A DNA stretch of 42,542 nt from Sphingobium sp. D43FB (GTDB lineage: Bacteria > Pseudomonadota > Alphaproteobacteria > Sphingomonadales > Sphingomonadaceae): assembly GCF_002312805.1 (NCBI RefSeq), contig NZ_NMUA01000030.1:1-42542 (forward strand), given 5' to 3'. Position 1 is the first letter of the stretch, and every line of letters begins with the position of its first letter. A program made the translations under genes and the position numbers. Shown here piece after piece: positions 35,177-42,542 of the stretch. The notes below the pieces were generated by a model. It did no database searches. It saw only the letters and a program-made list of their open reading frames with translations, and was not told where the DNA came from.

Positions 35177-35251
35177 CCGTTCGTTTCGAGCGAAGTCGAG
35201 AAACGCAGGGCACAGCGCGAGAGGCTTCTCGACTATGCTCGAAGCGAACGG
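35177..35251. repeat. Imperfect 26-bp inverted repeat (intergenic hairpin)
   Basis: Bases 35177-35202 pair with 35226-35251 at 23 of 26 positions, around a 23-base loop. The arms contain TTTCGAGCGAAGTCGAG and CTCGACTATGCTCGAAG. Hairpins of this kind recur between genes in sphingomonads. It lies between the starts of NDUFA12 and the end of DUF192 on the minus strand, so it may also act as a transcript end. Confidence 0.7.
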
Positions 35252-35269
35252 TTGGTGGCTATGCGTCTT

Positions 35270-35797
35270 TTACCGAGAGGCGGACGGGCAGAAATTGCGC
35301 TCGGTCGTCACCTTGCCCCCCGACACCGCGCACCCACCCCACGCAACCCGGTCGCCTTCCTTGATGCCGAGCGCCGCAGCGCGCCCGCCCGCCAGTTCCA
35401 GCACCGCCGCCACCGGCACACCCGCCGACACCGGCACGCGCGAATAGGGTTCGGTATCGGCCTGCAGGAAGGCGATCGTCCCGTCGGTGCGGATGAAGAT
35501 CATGTCGAGCGGGATCAGCGTATCCTTCATCCAGAAACTCGCCGTGCGCGGCGGGTCCATCGGAAACAACATGCCGCTATTGGGGCCAAGTTCCTTGCGG
35601 AACATCAACCCCTTCTCCTGCGCCTCCGGCGTATCCGCAACCTCCACATCGAACCGATGCACGCCCTTGGCCGAACGAATGACGACCGGCAGCAGCGCAG
35701 GCACGGCCTGCGCCTGCGCACCATTGTCGGGCGCGGCTTGCGGGCTGGAACAGGCGGCGAGCAGGCCAAGGGCGAGAATTGCGGCAAATCGGATCAT
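35270..35797 (-). CDS. DUF192 family lipoprotein
   Basis: A 175-residue protein with a lipoprotein signal (ALGLLAAC, Cys16) and a DUF192 domain: HRFDVEVADTPEAQEKGLMF, GMLFPMDPPRTASFWMKDTLIPLDMIFI and VLELAGGRAAALGIKEGDRV. DUF192 proteins are small secreted or periplasmic proteins of unknown function. The ATG at 35797 was chosen because the signal starts there. It is downstream of the two-component genes on the same strand, but a terminator-like hairpin separates them. Confidence 0.9.
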   Translation of the reverse strand: MIRFAAILALGLLAACSSPQAAPDNGAQAQAVPALLPVVIRSAKGVHRFDVEVADTPEAQEKGLMFRKELGPNSGMLFPMDPPRTASFWMKDTLIPLDMIFIRTDGTIAFLQADTEPYSRVPVSAGVPVAAVLELAGGRAAALGIKEGDRVAWGGCAVSGGKVTTERNFCPSASR

Positions 35798-35886
35798 GGC
35801 GATGTGCCTAAAGCGATTCGGCAAAGATGGGGAGGGGCATTGACCGCGCCGACCGCCTTTTTTGGCAGGCCCCCAAAACGAAAATT

Positions 35887-35909
35887 CCTTCTCCCCACCG
35901 GGGAGAAGG
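35887..35909 (-). terminator. Rho-independent terminator of the LytS/LytTR pair
   Basis: A perfect 10-bp stem (CCTTCTCCCC/GGGGAGAAGG) with a 3-base loop. On the minus strand it is followed by AATTTTCGTTTT, a T-rich tail. It lies 57 bases beyond the response-regulator stop, in the right place to end that operon. Confidence 0.7.
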
Positions 35910-35965
35910 ATAGGAAGCCTTACCGAACGCAATGAGGATAGGCGGGAGAGAGCAGAGTGCTCGCC

Positions 35966-36769
35966 TCAATGTACGAAGCGGGCTACCACGTCGCGGTAGG
36001 AGCGGCTGACTTTGACTTGGGCGCCGGATTCCAGCACCAGGAAACATTCGCCATTGGTGTGCGGCTTGACCTGCTTCACCTGGCTCAAGTTGACGATGGT
36101 GGAGCGGTGGACGCGCTGGAAGTTGCGGGGGTCGAGGCGCTTTTCCAGATCCTTCATCGTTTCGCGCAGGATCAGGCTGTTGTCGGCGGTGTAGATGCAC
36201 ATATAGTCGCCCGCCGCATCGATGCGTTCGATCGAATCGACATCGACCCGGAAAATCTGGCCGCGATCCTTGATATTGATGAGCTTTTCGAAGCGGTTGG
36301 AGGCTGGCCCTTCTTCATCGCCCGCGGCGAAATCGGTCATCGCCTGGGGCGCGACTTCGGCCAGCACTTCGCGCAGTTTTTCCGCTTCCTGCACCTGGCG
36401 CTTGTCGGACAGGCGCAGCCGCACGCGGTCGAGCGCATCGGCCAGGCGGCCTTCCTCGACCGGCTTCATCAGATAGTCGATCGCCTGCGCTTCGAACGCG
36501 CGGATGGCATGGTCGCTATAGGCGGTGACGAAGATGAATAGCGGTGGTTCGACTTCCATCATCCCCTGCACGACGGAAAATCCATCGAAGCCAGGCATTT
36601 GAATGTCGAGGAACACGAGGTCGGGCTTGTGCGTCTTGATCGCACGGATGGCTTCGCGGCCATTGGTGCAGGTTTCGATGATGTCGACATCCTCATGCGC
36701 TTGCAGACGCAGGGCAAGGCCCTGGATGGCCAGGCTTTCGTCATCGACGAGGATAGTTCTGATGGTCAT
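35966..36769 (-). CDS. LytTR-family response regulator
   Basis: A 267-residue regulator. The receiver has Asp9 and Asp10, the phospho-acceptor Asp55 (LVFLDIQMPG), Thr in FVTAYS and the Lys of YLMKP. A linker helix leads to a LytTR DNA-binding domain (about 165-267; VDVDSIERIDAAGDYMCIY, FQRVHRSTIVNLSQV). LytTR regulators bind direct repeats to control envelope or extracellular functions; targets here are unknown. It overlaps the kinase gene by 4 bases (ATGA). Confidence 0.94.
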   Translation of the reverse strand: MTIRTILVDDESLAIQGLALRLQAHEDVDIIETCTNGREAIRAIKTHKPDLVFLDIQMPGFDGFSVVQGMMEVEPPLFIFVTAYSDHAIRAFEAQAIDYLMKPVEEGRLADALDRVRLRLSDKRQVQEAEKLREVLAEVAPQAMTDFAAGDEEGPASNRFEKLINIKDRGQIFRVDVDSIERIDAAGDYMCIYTADNSLILRETMKDLEKRLDPRNFQRVHRSTIVNLSQVKQVKPHTNGECFLVLESGAQVKVSRSYRDVVARFVH

Positions 36770-37872
36770 GCGGCCACTTTCGGTTTGTCTTCCATGTTCA
36801 GCGGAATTTCGATGATGACCGAAAATCCGCTTGGGCTGGAACGTGTTTCAAAGCGCTGTCGTTCCCCGAAAGCCTGAATTAACCGGTCCCGGATGTTCGG
36901 CAGGCCCACGCCCATGCCCTCGCTGACCATCATGTGCGGCTTCATTCCACCTTCGTTCAATCCCGGACCGGTGTCCGATACGACGATCCGCACATTTTCA
37001 CCGGCAGGCTGCGCGCTGACCGAGATTTCCGCCCCCTCCTCCTTGGGCGTGACCGCATATTTGATCGCATTTTCGACGAGCGGCTGCAGCAGCAGCGATG
37101 GCAGCCGCGCATGGCCGACCGCCGGATCGATGATGAAGACCGGCCGCAACCGCTCCTCGAAGCGCATCTTCTCAATCTCCAGATAGAGTTTGAGCGTCTC
37201 GATCTCCTGTTCGATCGTCACCTGCGCGGTCGGTTCGTTGACGAGCGTGTAGCGCAGGAAGGAGGACAGGCGCGAGAGCATCGCATTGGCGCGATCGGTC
37301 TGTTTGAGCAGCACCAGCGTCGAGATGGAATTGAGCGTGTTGAACAGGAAATGCGGGTTGAGCTGATAGCGCAGCATCGCCAGCTGCGCGTTGGCGGCCT
37401 GCGCCTCCAGCCGCAACAGCTGGTCGGCCTGTTCCTCCACCGTCAGATAGAAGTTGATCGCATAATAAAGCGCCGACCAGGCCCCGATCAGCGTGACCGA
37501 CAGGTAGAAAGCGCCCAGGAACAGTTGCACCCCGGCCGTCTCGCTGCCCTTATTCTGGGTCGAAAAGACCCAGGCGTCGATGAACGCGACCAGCCCGGCG
37601 GCGATCAGCACGGCGAGGATGGATACGCCCCAGGTGATGATCGGCCGCTGTTTGAGCAAAAAGCGGAACATCACCGCGATCAGCAGCGTGACCGAATAGC
37701 CGGTCGCGGTGGAGATCATCACCGGCACCAGGCTGGAGAAGGACTGGCCATTGGCGATCGTGGACGAGCCGCGCAGCAGGAAGGCACCAGCCCATCCCAG
37801 TGATTGCAGGTTCCAGAAAGCGCGGTTCTTGTCAGCGAAAAAGGGCTGAGGCTGGATACGGGGTACGGACAT
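36766..37872 (-). CDS. LytS/YehU-type sensor histidine kinase
   Basis: A 368-residue membrane kinase with about four transmembrane helices (25-140), a coiled stretch, and the His_kinase domain with LNPHFLFNTLNS (His174). The HATPase domain has LLQPLVENAIKYAV and DTGPGLNEGG, then GMGVGLPNIRDRL. It phosphorylates the LytTR regulator encoded immediately downstream. There is no extra sensory domain, so the signal may be sensed within the membrane. Confidence 0.94.
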   Translation of the reverse strand: MSVPRIQPQPFFADKNRAFWNLQSLGWAGAFLLRGSSTIANGQSFSSLVPVMISTATGYSVTLLIAVMFRFLLKQRPIITWGVSILAVLIAAGLVAFIDAWVFSTQNKGSETAGVQLFLGAFYLSVTLIGAWSALYYAINFYLTVEEQADQLLRLEAQAANAQLAMLRYQLNPHFLFNTLNSISTLVLLKQTDRANAMLSRLSSFLRYTLVNEPTAQVTIEQEIETLKLYLEIEKMRFEERLRPVFIIDPAVGHARLPSLLLQPLVENAIKYAVTPKEEGAEISVSAQPAGENVRIVVSDTGPGLNEGGMKPHMMVSEGMGVGLPNIRDRLIQAFGERQRFETRSSPSGFSVIIEIPLNMEDKPKVAA

Positions 37873-37916
37873 CGCGCGGGAGACTAGGCGATTTCCGCGC
37901 GGGGGTGAAGCCGGGT

Positions 37917-38405
37917 TCAGGCTGCGGCTGCCGGTTCTTCCGCCATCGGCGTGATTTCATCCGGGCACAGCCACACCAGATCGGCGAAGCTGAGCGGCCG
38001 TCCGTCATGCGCGTGGATGGCGATGGGACGGATCGGCTGGCCATCGCGCTTGTCGGCCAGCACCTGGCACGACATGGTGCCGCATCCCCACCGTTCGCCC
38101 CATTGGCGCAGCGCGATCATCGCCGGCACAAGATCCTCGCCCTTTTGCGTCAGGCGATATTCGACCTTGCGCCGGTCGCACTGCATCGGCTGGCGCAGCA
38201 TGATGCCATTTTCCACCAGCCGCGACAGGCGGTTGGCCAGGATGTTGCGGGCGATGCCCAGCGTCGATTGAAATTCCTCGAAATGGCGGATGCCCGACAA
38301 GGCGCCACGCAGGATCAGGAAGGACCAACGTTCGCCCATCATCTCCAGCGCGCTGGGCAGCGCGCATTGTTCCAGATCCTGGGCGAGATTATGTTTCATC
38401 GTCAT
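37917..38405 (-). CDS. HxlR-family transcriptional regulator
   Basis: A 162-residue winged-helix regulator: CALPSALEMMGERWSFLILRGALSG, then RNILANRLSRLVENGIM and RRKVEYRLTQKGEDL, the HxlR pattern. A C-terminal extension of about 50 residues contains a Cys pair region (WGCGTMSC). HxlR proteins respond to aldehydes, quinones or redox stress through Cys in some cases. The target is unknown. Starts at Met1 (38405) or Met3 (38399). It lies just downstream of nothing on its strand; rsh is divergent. Confidence 0.9.
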   Translation of the reverse strand: MTMKHNLAQDLEQCALPSALEMMGERWSFLILRGALSGIRHFEEFQSTLGIARNILANRLSRLVENGIMLRQPMQCDRRKVEYRLTQKGEDLVPAMIALRQWGERWGCGTMSCQVLADKRDGQPIRPIAIHAHDGRPLSFADLVWLCPDEITPMAEEPAAAA

Positions 38406-38509
38406 AGCATATAGCGCAAAGCCACAGGCGTTGCAAAAGTGCAGCCTTATTCAGGCAAATGGGATTTTTTTGTTGCGTAACAAGGCACTTCCCACACAAT
38501 CGGGAAACG

Positions 38510-40615
38510 ATGTTACGCCAGTATGAACTTGTCGAACGAGTAAAGCGCTACGATCCCGATGCGGACGAAGCGATGATCAACCGCGCCTATGTGTTTTCGG
38601 TGCAGAAACATGGGAGCCAGAAACGCGCGAGCGGCGACCCCTATTTCAGCCATCCGATTGAAGTCGCGGGGATATTGACCGACTTCCATCTCGATGATCA
38701 GACCATCGTCACTGCCCTGCTGCACGACACGATCGAAGACACGCTGGTCACCTATGAAGAGATAGAGGCCGCGTTCGGCAAGGATGTCGCGCGCATGGTC
38801 GACGGCGTGACCAAGCTGTCGAAGATCGAAGCCATGTCCGAAAATGAACGGGCGGCGGAAAATCTGCGCAAATTCCTGCTCGCCATGTCCGACGATATCC
38901 GCGTGCTGCTGGTCAAGCTCGCCGACCGGCTGCACAATATGCGCACGCTGCATTTCATCAAGAATGAAACCAAGCGTCGCCGCATCGCCAAGGAGACGAT
39001 GGACATCTATGCGCCGCTCGCCGAGCGGATCGGCATGTATGATTTCATGCGCGAGATGCAGCTCCTGTCGTTCCGCGAGCTGGAACCGGACGCCTATGAC
39101 AGCATCACCAAGCGGCTGGAGCAGCTGAAGGAAGGCGGCCATGACAAGGTCGACCGCATCGGCGCGGAACTGCAATTGCTGCTGGGCAGCCGCGACCTGC
39201 CCGTCACCGTGTCGGGGCGCGAGAAGCATCCCTATTCGATCTGGCGCAAGATGCAGGAGCGCCACATCAGCTTCGAGCAGCTGACCGACGTCATGGCGTT
39301 TCGCGTCATCACCGACAGCCCGGAAGATTGCTATCGCGCGCTGGGCGTCATCCACCAGACCTACAAAATGGTGCCCGGCCGCTTCAAGGATTATATCTCC
39401 ACGCCCAAGCGCAACGGCTATCGGTCGATCCACACCACGGTCATCCATCAGGACAATGCCCGGATCGAGGTACAGATCCGCAGCCGCGACATGCATAATC
39501 ATGCCGAACTCGGCCTGGCGGCGCACTGGGCCTATAAGCAGAAGGGCGACGCCACCGACCAGCAGGCCGCGTGGCTGCGCGACCTGGTCGAAATTCTGGA
39601 GCAGAGCCAGGATGCCGACGAACTGCTCGAACATACGCGCATGGCGATGTATCAGGATCGCATCTTCGCCTTCTCGCCCAAGGGCGAGCTGCATCAATTG
39701 CCCAAGGGATCGACCCCGGTCGACTTCGCCTATGCCGTGCATACTTCGCTCGGCAACCAGACGGTGGGGGCGAAGGTCAATGGCCGGGTCGTGCCGCTGC
39801 GCACCTCTCTCGAAAATGGCGATCAGGTCGAAATCCTCAAATCGGGCGGGCAGGAGCCGCAGCCCGGCTGGCTGACCTTCGCCATCACCGGCAAGGCGCG
39901 CGCGGCGATCCGTCGCTATATCCGCCAGAAGCAGCGCGGCGAGGAAATCAAGCTGGGCGAGAAGCTCTATGACGAGATTCTCGGCCGCTTTTCGCCTGAC
40001 CTTGCCAAGGAATTGGGGGACAAGGCGCTGGCCGGGGCGCTGAAACGCTTGAAGCTGGAGGATCGCGCCGCGTTGATGGTGGCGATCGCCACGCATCGCC
40101 TGCTCGATTCCGAAGTCATGGAAGCGCTCGTCCCCGGCTCCACCAGCGCCGTCGGCATGGAGGAAACCCACCCCCGCCAGCATGCGCCGGTGTCGATCCG
40201 CGGCCTGACGCCGGGCATCGCCTATAATCTGGGCGATTGCTGCCATCCGGTGCCGGGCGACCGCATCGTCGGCGTCCGCCGCACCGGCGAGCCGATCGAG
40301 GTCCACACCATCGACTGCCGCGCGCTCGAAGCCGGGCAGGATGACGACTGGATTGACCTTAGCTGGGACAGCAAGTCCAAGGGCGGCACCGCCCGCCTCT
40401 CCGTCATCGTCAAGAACCAGCCCGGCGCGCTCGCCGCCGTTGCCAATGTGTTCGGCGCGACCAAAGCGAACATCCTCAACCTGCAACTGGTCAACCGCGA
40501 AGGCCCGTTCCACACCGACGTCATCGACCTGGAAGTCGCCGACGCGCAGCATCTGATGCGGATCTTGTCGGCGCTCCGCGCGATCGACGTGGTGGTGCAG
40601 GCGGACAGGGTTTAG
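38510..40615 (+). CDS. rsh: Bifunctional (p)ppGpp synthetase/hydrolase (RelA/SpoT homologue)
   Basis: A 701-residue Rsh. The hydrolase HD domain has HDTIED (His72, Asp73, Glu76, Asp77), intact. The synthetase domain has REKHPYSIWRKMQ, DVMAFRVI and YRSIHTTV. TGS (FSPKGELHQLPKGSTPVDFAYAVH) and a C-terminal ACT domain follow. It makes and removes the stringent-response alarmone and is usually the only long Rsh in alphaproteobacteria. The ATG at 38510 is preceded by GGGAAACG; a longer frame from 38459 has no family match. It is divergent from the HxlR gene. Confidence 0.96.
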   Translation: MLRQYELVERVKRYDPDADEAMINRAYVFSVQKHGSQKRASGDPYFSHPIEVAGILTDFHLDDQTIVTALLHDTIEDTLVTYEEIEAAFGKDVARMVDGVTKLSKIEAMSENERAAENLRKFLLAMSDDIRVLLVKLADRLHNMRTLHFIKNETKRRRIAKETMDIYAPLAERIGMYDFMREMQLLSFRELEPDAYDSITKRLEQLKEGGHDKVDRIGAELQLLLGSRDLPVTVSGREKHPYSIWRKMQERHISFEQLTDVMAFRVITDSPEDCYRALGVIHQTYKMVPGRFKDYISTPKRNGYRSIHTTVIHQDNARIEVQIRSRDMHNHAELGLAAHWAYKQKGDATDQQAAWLRDLVEILEQSQDADELLEHTRMAMYQDRIFAFSPKGELHQLPKGSTPVDFAYAVHTSLGNQTVGAKVNGRVVPLRTSLENGDQVEILKSGGQEPQPGWLTFAITGKARAAIRRYIRQKQRGEEIKLGEKLYDEILGRFSPDLAKELGDKALAGALKRLKLEDRAALMVAIATHRLLDSEVMEALVPGSTSAVGMEETHPRQHAPVSIRGLTPGIAYNLGDCCHPVPGDRIVGVRRTGEPIEVHTIDCRALEAGQDDDWIDLSWDSKSKGGTARLSVIVKNQPGALAAVANVFGATKANILNLQLVNREGPFHTDVIDLEVADAQHLMRILSALRAIDVVVQADRV

Positions 40616-40630
40616 GAGGCTCCCCAAACA

Positions 40631-40745
40631 CCTCTCCCGCCTTCGCGGGAGAGGGAGGGGCCCGCGCCGCAGGCGTGGGAGGGTGAGGGTCTGTCTAACG
40701 CTGCAAGAAAGACCCTCACCGACTGCCGCGAAGGCGGGAGAGGGT
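40631..40745. repeat. Nested inverted repeat downstream of rsh
   Basis: The outer arms at 40631-40648 and 40728-40745 are perfect 18-base reverse complements (CCTCTCCCGCCTTCGCGG). Inside, GGTGAGGGTCT (40684-40694) pairs with AGACCCTCACC (40712-40722), perfect over 11 bases. The left outer arm also sits in a local hairpin (CCTCTCCCGC with GCGGGAGAGG). The 115-base unit looks like a dispersed intergenic element and could end rsh transcription. Confidence 0.75.
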
Positions 40746-40833
40746 GAAGTTAGGCCGCCACGCCACCCCACTTTCCACGTGACAAAGCACGCCTCTTCCG
40801 CTAACGGCCCGGCAGCGAACCCTTCGGGGTTCA

Positions 40834-40889
40834 CCGTCCGAGACAGTTGGTGAAGGGAATATGCCCTTCTTAATGTCCAGCCTAGACGG
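40834..40889 (+). ncRNA. Ribosomal protein L10 leader (rplJL autoregulation)
   Basis: The stretch matches the L10 leader pattern: CCGTCCGAGACAGTTGGTGA, then TTAATGTCCAGCCTAGACGGG, closed by CCGTC/GACGG. This RNA binds the L10-L12 complex to repress translation of rplJ and rplL when the proteins are in excess. It lies about 170 bases before rplJ, and an extra hairpin (GAACCC/GGGTTC) just upstream is probably part of it. Confidence 0.85.
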
Positions 40890-40990
40890 GGAAAAGTTCT
40901 TTACCGAACGGGCCATGCGCCCGATTCGGGTCTGCCTGTTCCACTCAAACGGATGCGGGCCAGTCGATCTCTCCCCTTCGGACTTAGTGC

Positions 40991-41014
40991 CCCGTGGCTT
41001 ACACCACGGGTTTT
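40991..41014 (+). terminator. Terminator-like hairpin in the rplJ leader
   Basis: A perfect 7-bp stem (CCCGTGG/CCACGGG) with a 6-base loop (CTTACA) is followed by TTTT. It sits 43 bases before the rplJ start codon, after the L10 leader. It could be an attenuator or just leader structure; the T run is short. Confidence 0.5.
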
Positions 41015-41057
41015 AAGCGTTCGCCGGATTGCCGGCGGACAGAAAGTGGAGAATGGC

Positions 41058-41573
41058 ATGGATCGTAATCAGAAAGCTGAGGTCGTTTCCGCGCTGAACG
41101 CAGAGCTGGCAGAAGTTGGCGTGGTCGTCGTGACCCGCAACCTTGGCATGACCGTCGCCCAGTCGACGGTTTTGCGCCAGAAGATGCGGGAAGCGGGCGC
41201 GACCTACAAGGTTACGAAGAACCGCCTCGCTCGTATCGCCCTTGATGGCACCGACTATGCCGGCCTCAGCGACATGCTGACCGGTCCTGTCGGCCTTGCC
41301 ACCTCGGCCGATCCGGTTGCAGCCGCCAAGGTTGCAGTCGAATTCGCAAAGACCAACGACAAGATCGAAATCGTTGGCGGCGCGATGGGCGGAATGCTGC
41401 TCGATGCAGAGGGCGTCAAGGCGCTCGCATCGATGCCGTCGCTGGACGAACTGCGTGCAAAGATTATCGGCCTCATCCAGGCGCCGGCAACCAAGCTCGC
41501 TACCGTCATCCAGACACCGGCTTCGCAGCTCGCGCGGGTCTTCAACGCCTATGCGGAGAAGGACGCAGCCTAA
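41058..41573 (+). CDS. rplJ: 50S ribosomal protein L10
   Basis: A 171-residue L10: MDRNQKAEVVSALNAEL, VVVVTRNLGMTVAQST, LRQKMREAGATYKVTKNRLA and a C-terminal helical tail (PASQLARVFNAYAEKDA) that carries L7/L12 dimers. The ATG at 41058 follows GGAG at a good distance; the nearby ATG at 41053 is out of frame. rplL follows 76 bases later. rplK and rplA are not upstream; rsh is. Confidence 0.97.
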   Translation: MDRNQKAEVVSALNAELAEVGVVVVTRNLGMTVAQSTVLRQKMREAGATYKVTKNRLARIALDGTDYAGLSDMLTGPVGLATSADPVAAAKVAVEFAKTNDKIEIVGGAMGGMLLDAEGVKALASMPSLDELRAKIIGLIQAPATKLATVIQTPASQLARVFNAYAEKDAA

Positions 41574-41649
41574 GGGCTGCCCCCGACCCCTTTTCGTTTG
41601 ACTCATTATCTGACGGGGCAAACGGCCCCAAAGTAAGGAAATATTGCAC

Positions 41650-42021
41650 ATGGCAGACATCAACGCACTGGTCGAACAGCTTTCGGCCCTCACCGTCCTC
41701 GAAGCCGCCGACCTGTCGAAGGCTCTGGAAGAAAAGTGGGGCGTTAGCGCCGCTGCTGCCGTCGCCGTCGCTGGCCCGGCCGCTGCCGCTGCCCCGGCTG
41801 CTGAAGAGCAGACCGAATTCGACGTCATCTTGACCGGCGACGGTGGCAAGAAGATCAACGTCATCAAGGAAGTCCGCGCCATCACCGGCCTGGGCCTGAC
41901 CGAAGCCAAGACGCTGGTCGAATCGGCTCCCAAGGCCGTCAAGGAAGGCGTCAACAAGGACGAGGCCGAGAAGGTCAAGAAGCAGCTTGAAGAAGCCGGC
42001 GCGACCGTCGAACTCAAGTAA
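41650..42021 (+). CDS. rplL: 50S ribosomal protein L7/L12
   Basis: A 123-residue L7/L12. The N-terminal dimer region ([21 protein letters not shown]) is joined by an Ala-rich hinge to the globular domain ([42 protein letters not shown]). It recruits elongation factors to the ribosome stalk. The ATG at 41650 has AAGGA about 10 bases upstream; a TTG at 41644 is not needed. A strong terminator follows. Confidence 0.98.
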   Translation: MADINALVEQLSALTVLEAADLSKALEEKWGVSAAAAVAVAGPAAAAAPAAEEQTEFDVILTGDGGKKINVIKEVRAITGLGLTEAKTLVESAPKAVKEGVNKDEAEKVKKQLEEAGATVELK

Positions 42022-42077
42022 TCGGTGCGCCCCGCTTCCTGCGGGGCACAACGTTCCGGTTTTGGCCGGACGATATC

Positions 42078-42107
42078 GGGCGGCTCCTCATGGGGCCGCC
42101 CTTTTTT
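42078..42107 (+). terminator. Rho-independent terminator after rplL
   Basis: A 7-bp GC stem (GGGCGGC/GCCGCCC) around a 10-base loop is followed by six T. It lies 56 bases after the rplL stop. A second hairpin without a T run (CCCCGC/GCGGGG) sits between. Confidence 0.85.
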
Positions 42108-42415
42108 GTGGGGTCAGGGGTGGGTGGCGGCGTTTGGCACGAGAAAGTCGGATTGCCATCGAGCGCCGTAGCCCCCGACCTTCGGTTGGTCGAGGATGGG
42201 CTTGCTCCAGGGTTCTGCGGCGTACCGGGCAGTTATATATTTGAGTGAGCAACAGAGATGTACGATTGTGTGCAGCATCAGGCCCGCAAACCATCCTCGC
42301 TCAAGGATAAATTAGATCAAGTTTGAGCCCGAAATTGCGGAGTTCGGCGCTGGCAAGTACGTCTATAGCGATCTAGCGGCTATGCTTTGCAAGCTCACGT
42401 TTTGCTATTTCGTTT
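42108..42415. other. Gene-free stretch between rplL terminator and the IS end
   Basis: About 310 bases with no convincing gene. In many bacteria rpoB follows rplL, so this should be part of the upstream region of rpoB or sequence brought in by rearrangement. Composition becomes A/T richer toward the IS. I see no tRNA, no clear promoter and no truncated rpoB start. Confidence 0.5.
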
Positions 42416-42542
42416 GGCTTTGTTGCGAAATTGCGCCTGGGGGATTCCTCAGGTGAATCGAGTGCTTTAGGGGGCGGCTATGCCCAAGCCAGCCTCACCA
42501 AAGTATCGCACGACAAACTGGAGCGCGTATAATGCGGCGCTG
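42416..42542 (+). mobile_element. 5' end of an IS5-family insertion sequence (right copy)
   Basis: Begins GGCTTTGTTGCG and is identical, in reverse complement, to bases 1-127. The element reads out of the window to the right, so the two copies point away from each other. The inner junctions differ (GTCTGG after base 127; TTTCGTTT before 42416). The other IS end, and so the target duplication, is not seen. Confidence 0.85.
42480..42542 (+). CDS. IS5-family transposase, N-terminal fragment (cut by window edge)
   Basis: ATG at 42480 opens 21 codons (MPKPASPKYRTTNWSAYN...) to the window end, identical to the fragment at the left edge. This is the start of an IS5-type DDE transposase; catalytic residues lie outside. 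Confidence 0.8.
   Translation, partial: MPKPASPKYRTTNWSAYNAAL

Noticed and set aside
38513..40834. A 773-codon open frame antisense to rsh
   Set aside because: It is a shadow of the high-GC rsh gene: composition is rich in His, Asp and Arg from reverse codons, and there is no family similarity.
42088..42294. Small minus-strand gene next to the right IS end
   Set aside because: It is short, crosses the rplL terminator, and its product has no recognisable pattern.
1..42542. Composite transposon carrying the whole block
   Set aside because: The inverted IS pair has that shape, but the content includes rplJL, rsh, accBC and aat, which are core chromosomal genes. Shared repeats breaking the assembly explain the ends more simply.

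Overview
This 42.5 kb window looks like a chromosomal contig from a sphingomonad (Sphingomonadaceae, Sphingobium-like; family fairly sure, genus inferred). The evidence is high GC, a ThiS-ThiG fusion, an NDUFA12-type complex I accessory protein, the comF-grxC-nitrilase-DUF1178 block and an alphaproteobacterial-type L10 leader. The first and last 127 bases are exact reverse complements. Each is the 5' end of an IS5-family element whose transposase reads out of the window, so the contig lies between two inverted copies of one IS.

Layout. 1-7.1 kb: IS end, a frameshifted OmpR-type regulator, a DEDDh exonuclease, corA, tRNA-Arg(CCT) with a nearby copy of its 3' end, then DUF1178, nitrilase, grxC and comF on the minus strand, a methyltransferase and a HAD phosphatase. 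7.4-16.3 kb: a surface-polysaccharide region. On the plus strand are an unrecognised coiled-coil protein, rmlB and a three-part GT2/GT4/DUF4214 glycosyltransferase. On the minus strand are a GT4 enzyme and kpsC- and kpsS-like Kdo transferases. tRNA-Gln(CTG) sits where the two halves meet. 16.3-22.9 kb: HIT protein, scoB, an e(P4)-type lipoprotein phosphatase, scoA and thiSG (minus), then aroQ, accB, accC and an ArsC-like gene (plus). 22.9-30.9 kb: a TonB-dependent siderophore receptor behind a Fur-box-like palindrome, a ParA-like ATPase, a GGDEF-EAL protein, a fatty acyl-AMP ligase and recX. 30.9-31.7 kb is gene-poor. 31.7-38.4 kb: a small conserved hypothetical, a membrane dipeptidase, aat overlapping a DUF2155 lipoprotein tail to tail, the NDUFA12 homologue, a DUF192 lipoprotein, a LytS/LytTR two-component pair and an HxlR regulator. 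38.5-42.5 kb: a bifunctional RelA/SpoT homologue, a nested palindrome, the L10 leader with a terminator-like hairpin, rplJ, rplL, a strong terminator, and the second IS end where rpoB would normally be expected.

Most genes are housekeeping or common sphingomonad accessory genes, and I found no clear evidence of a wholly new defence or mobile system. The least explained part is the polysaccharide region, with its coiled-coil protein, its three-domain glycosyltransferase with a changed EX7E motif, and its half-length KpsC. Other points of interest are the inverted IS pair, the broken and degenerate response regulator, the phosphatase inside the CoA-transferase operon, the aat/DUF2155 antisense overlap, and the non-coding structure upstream of rplJ.
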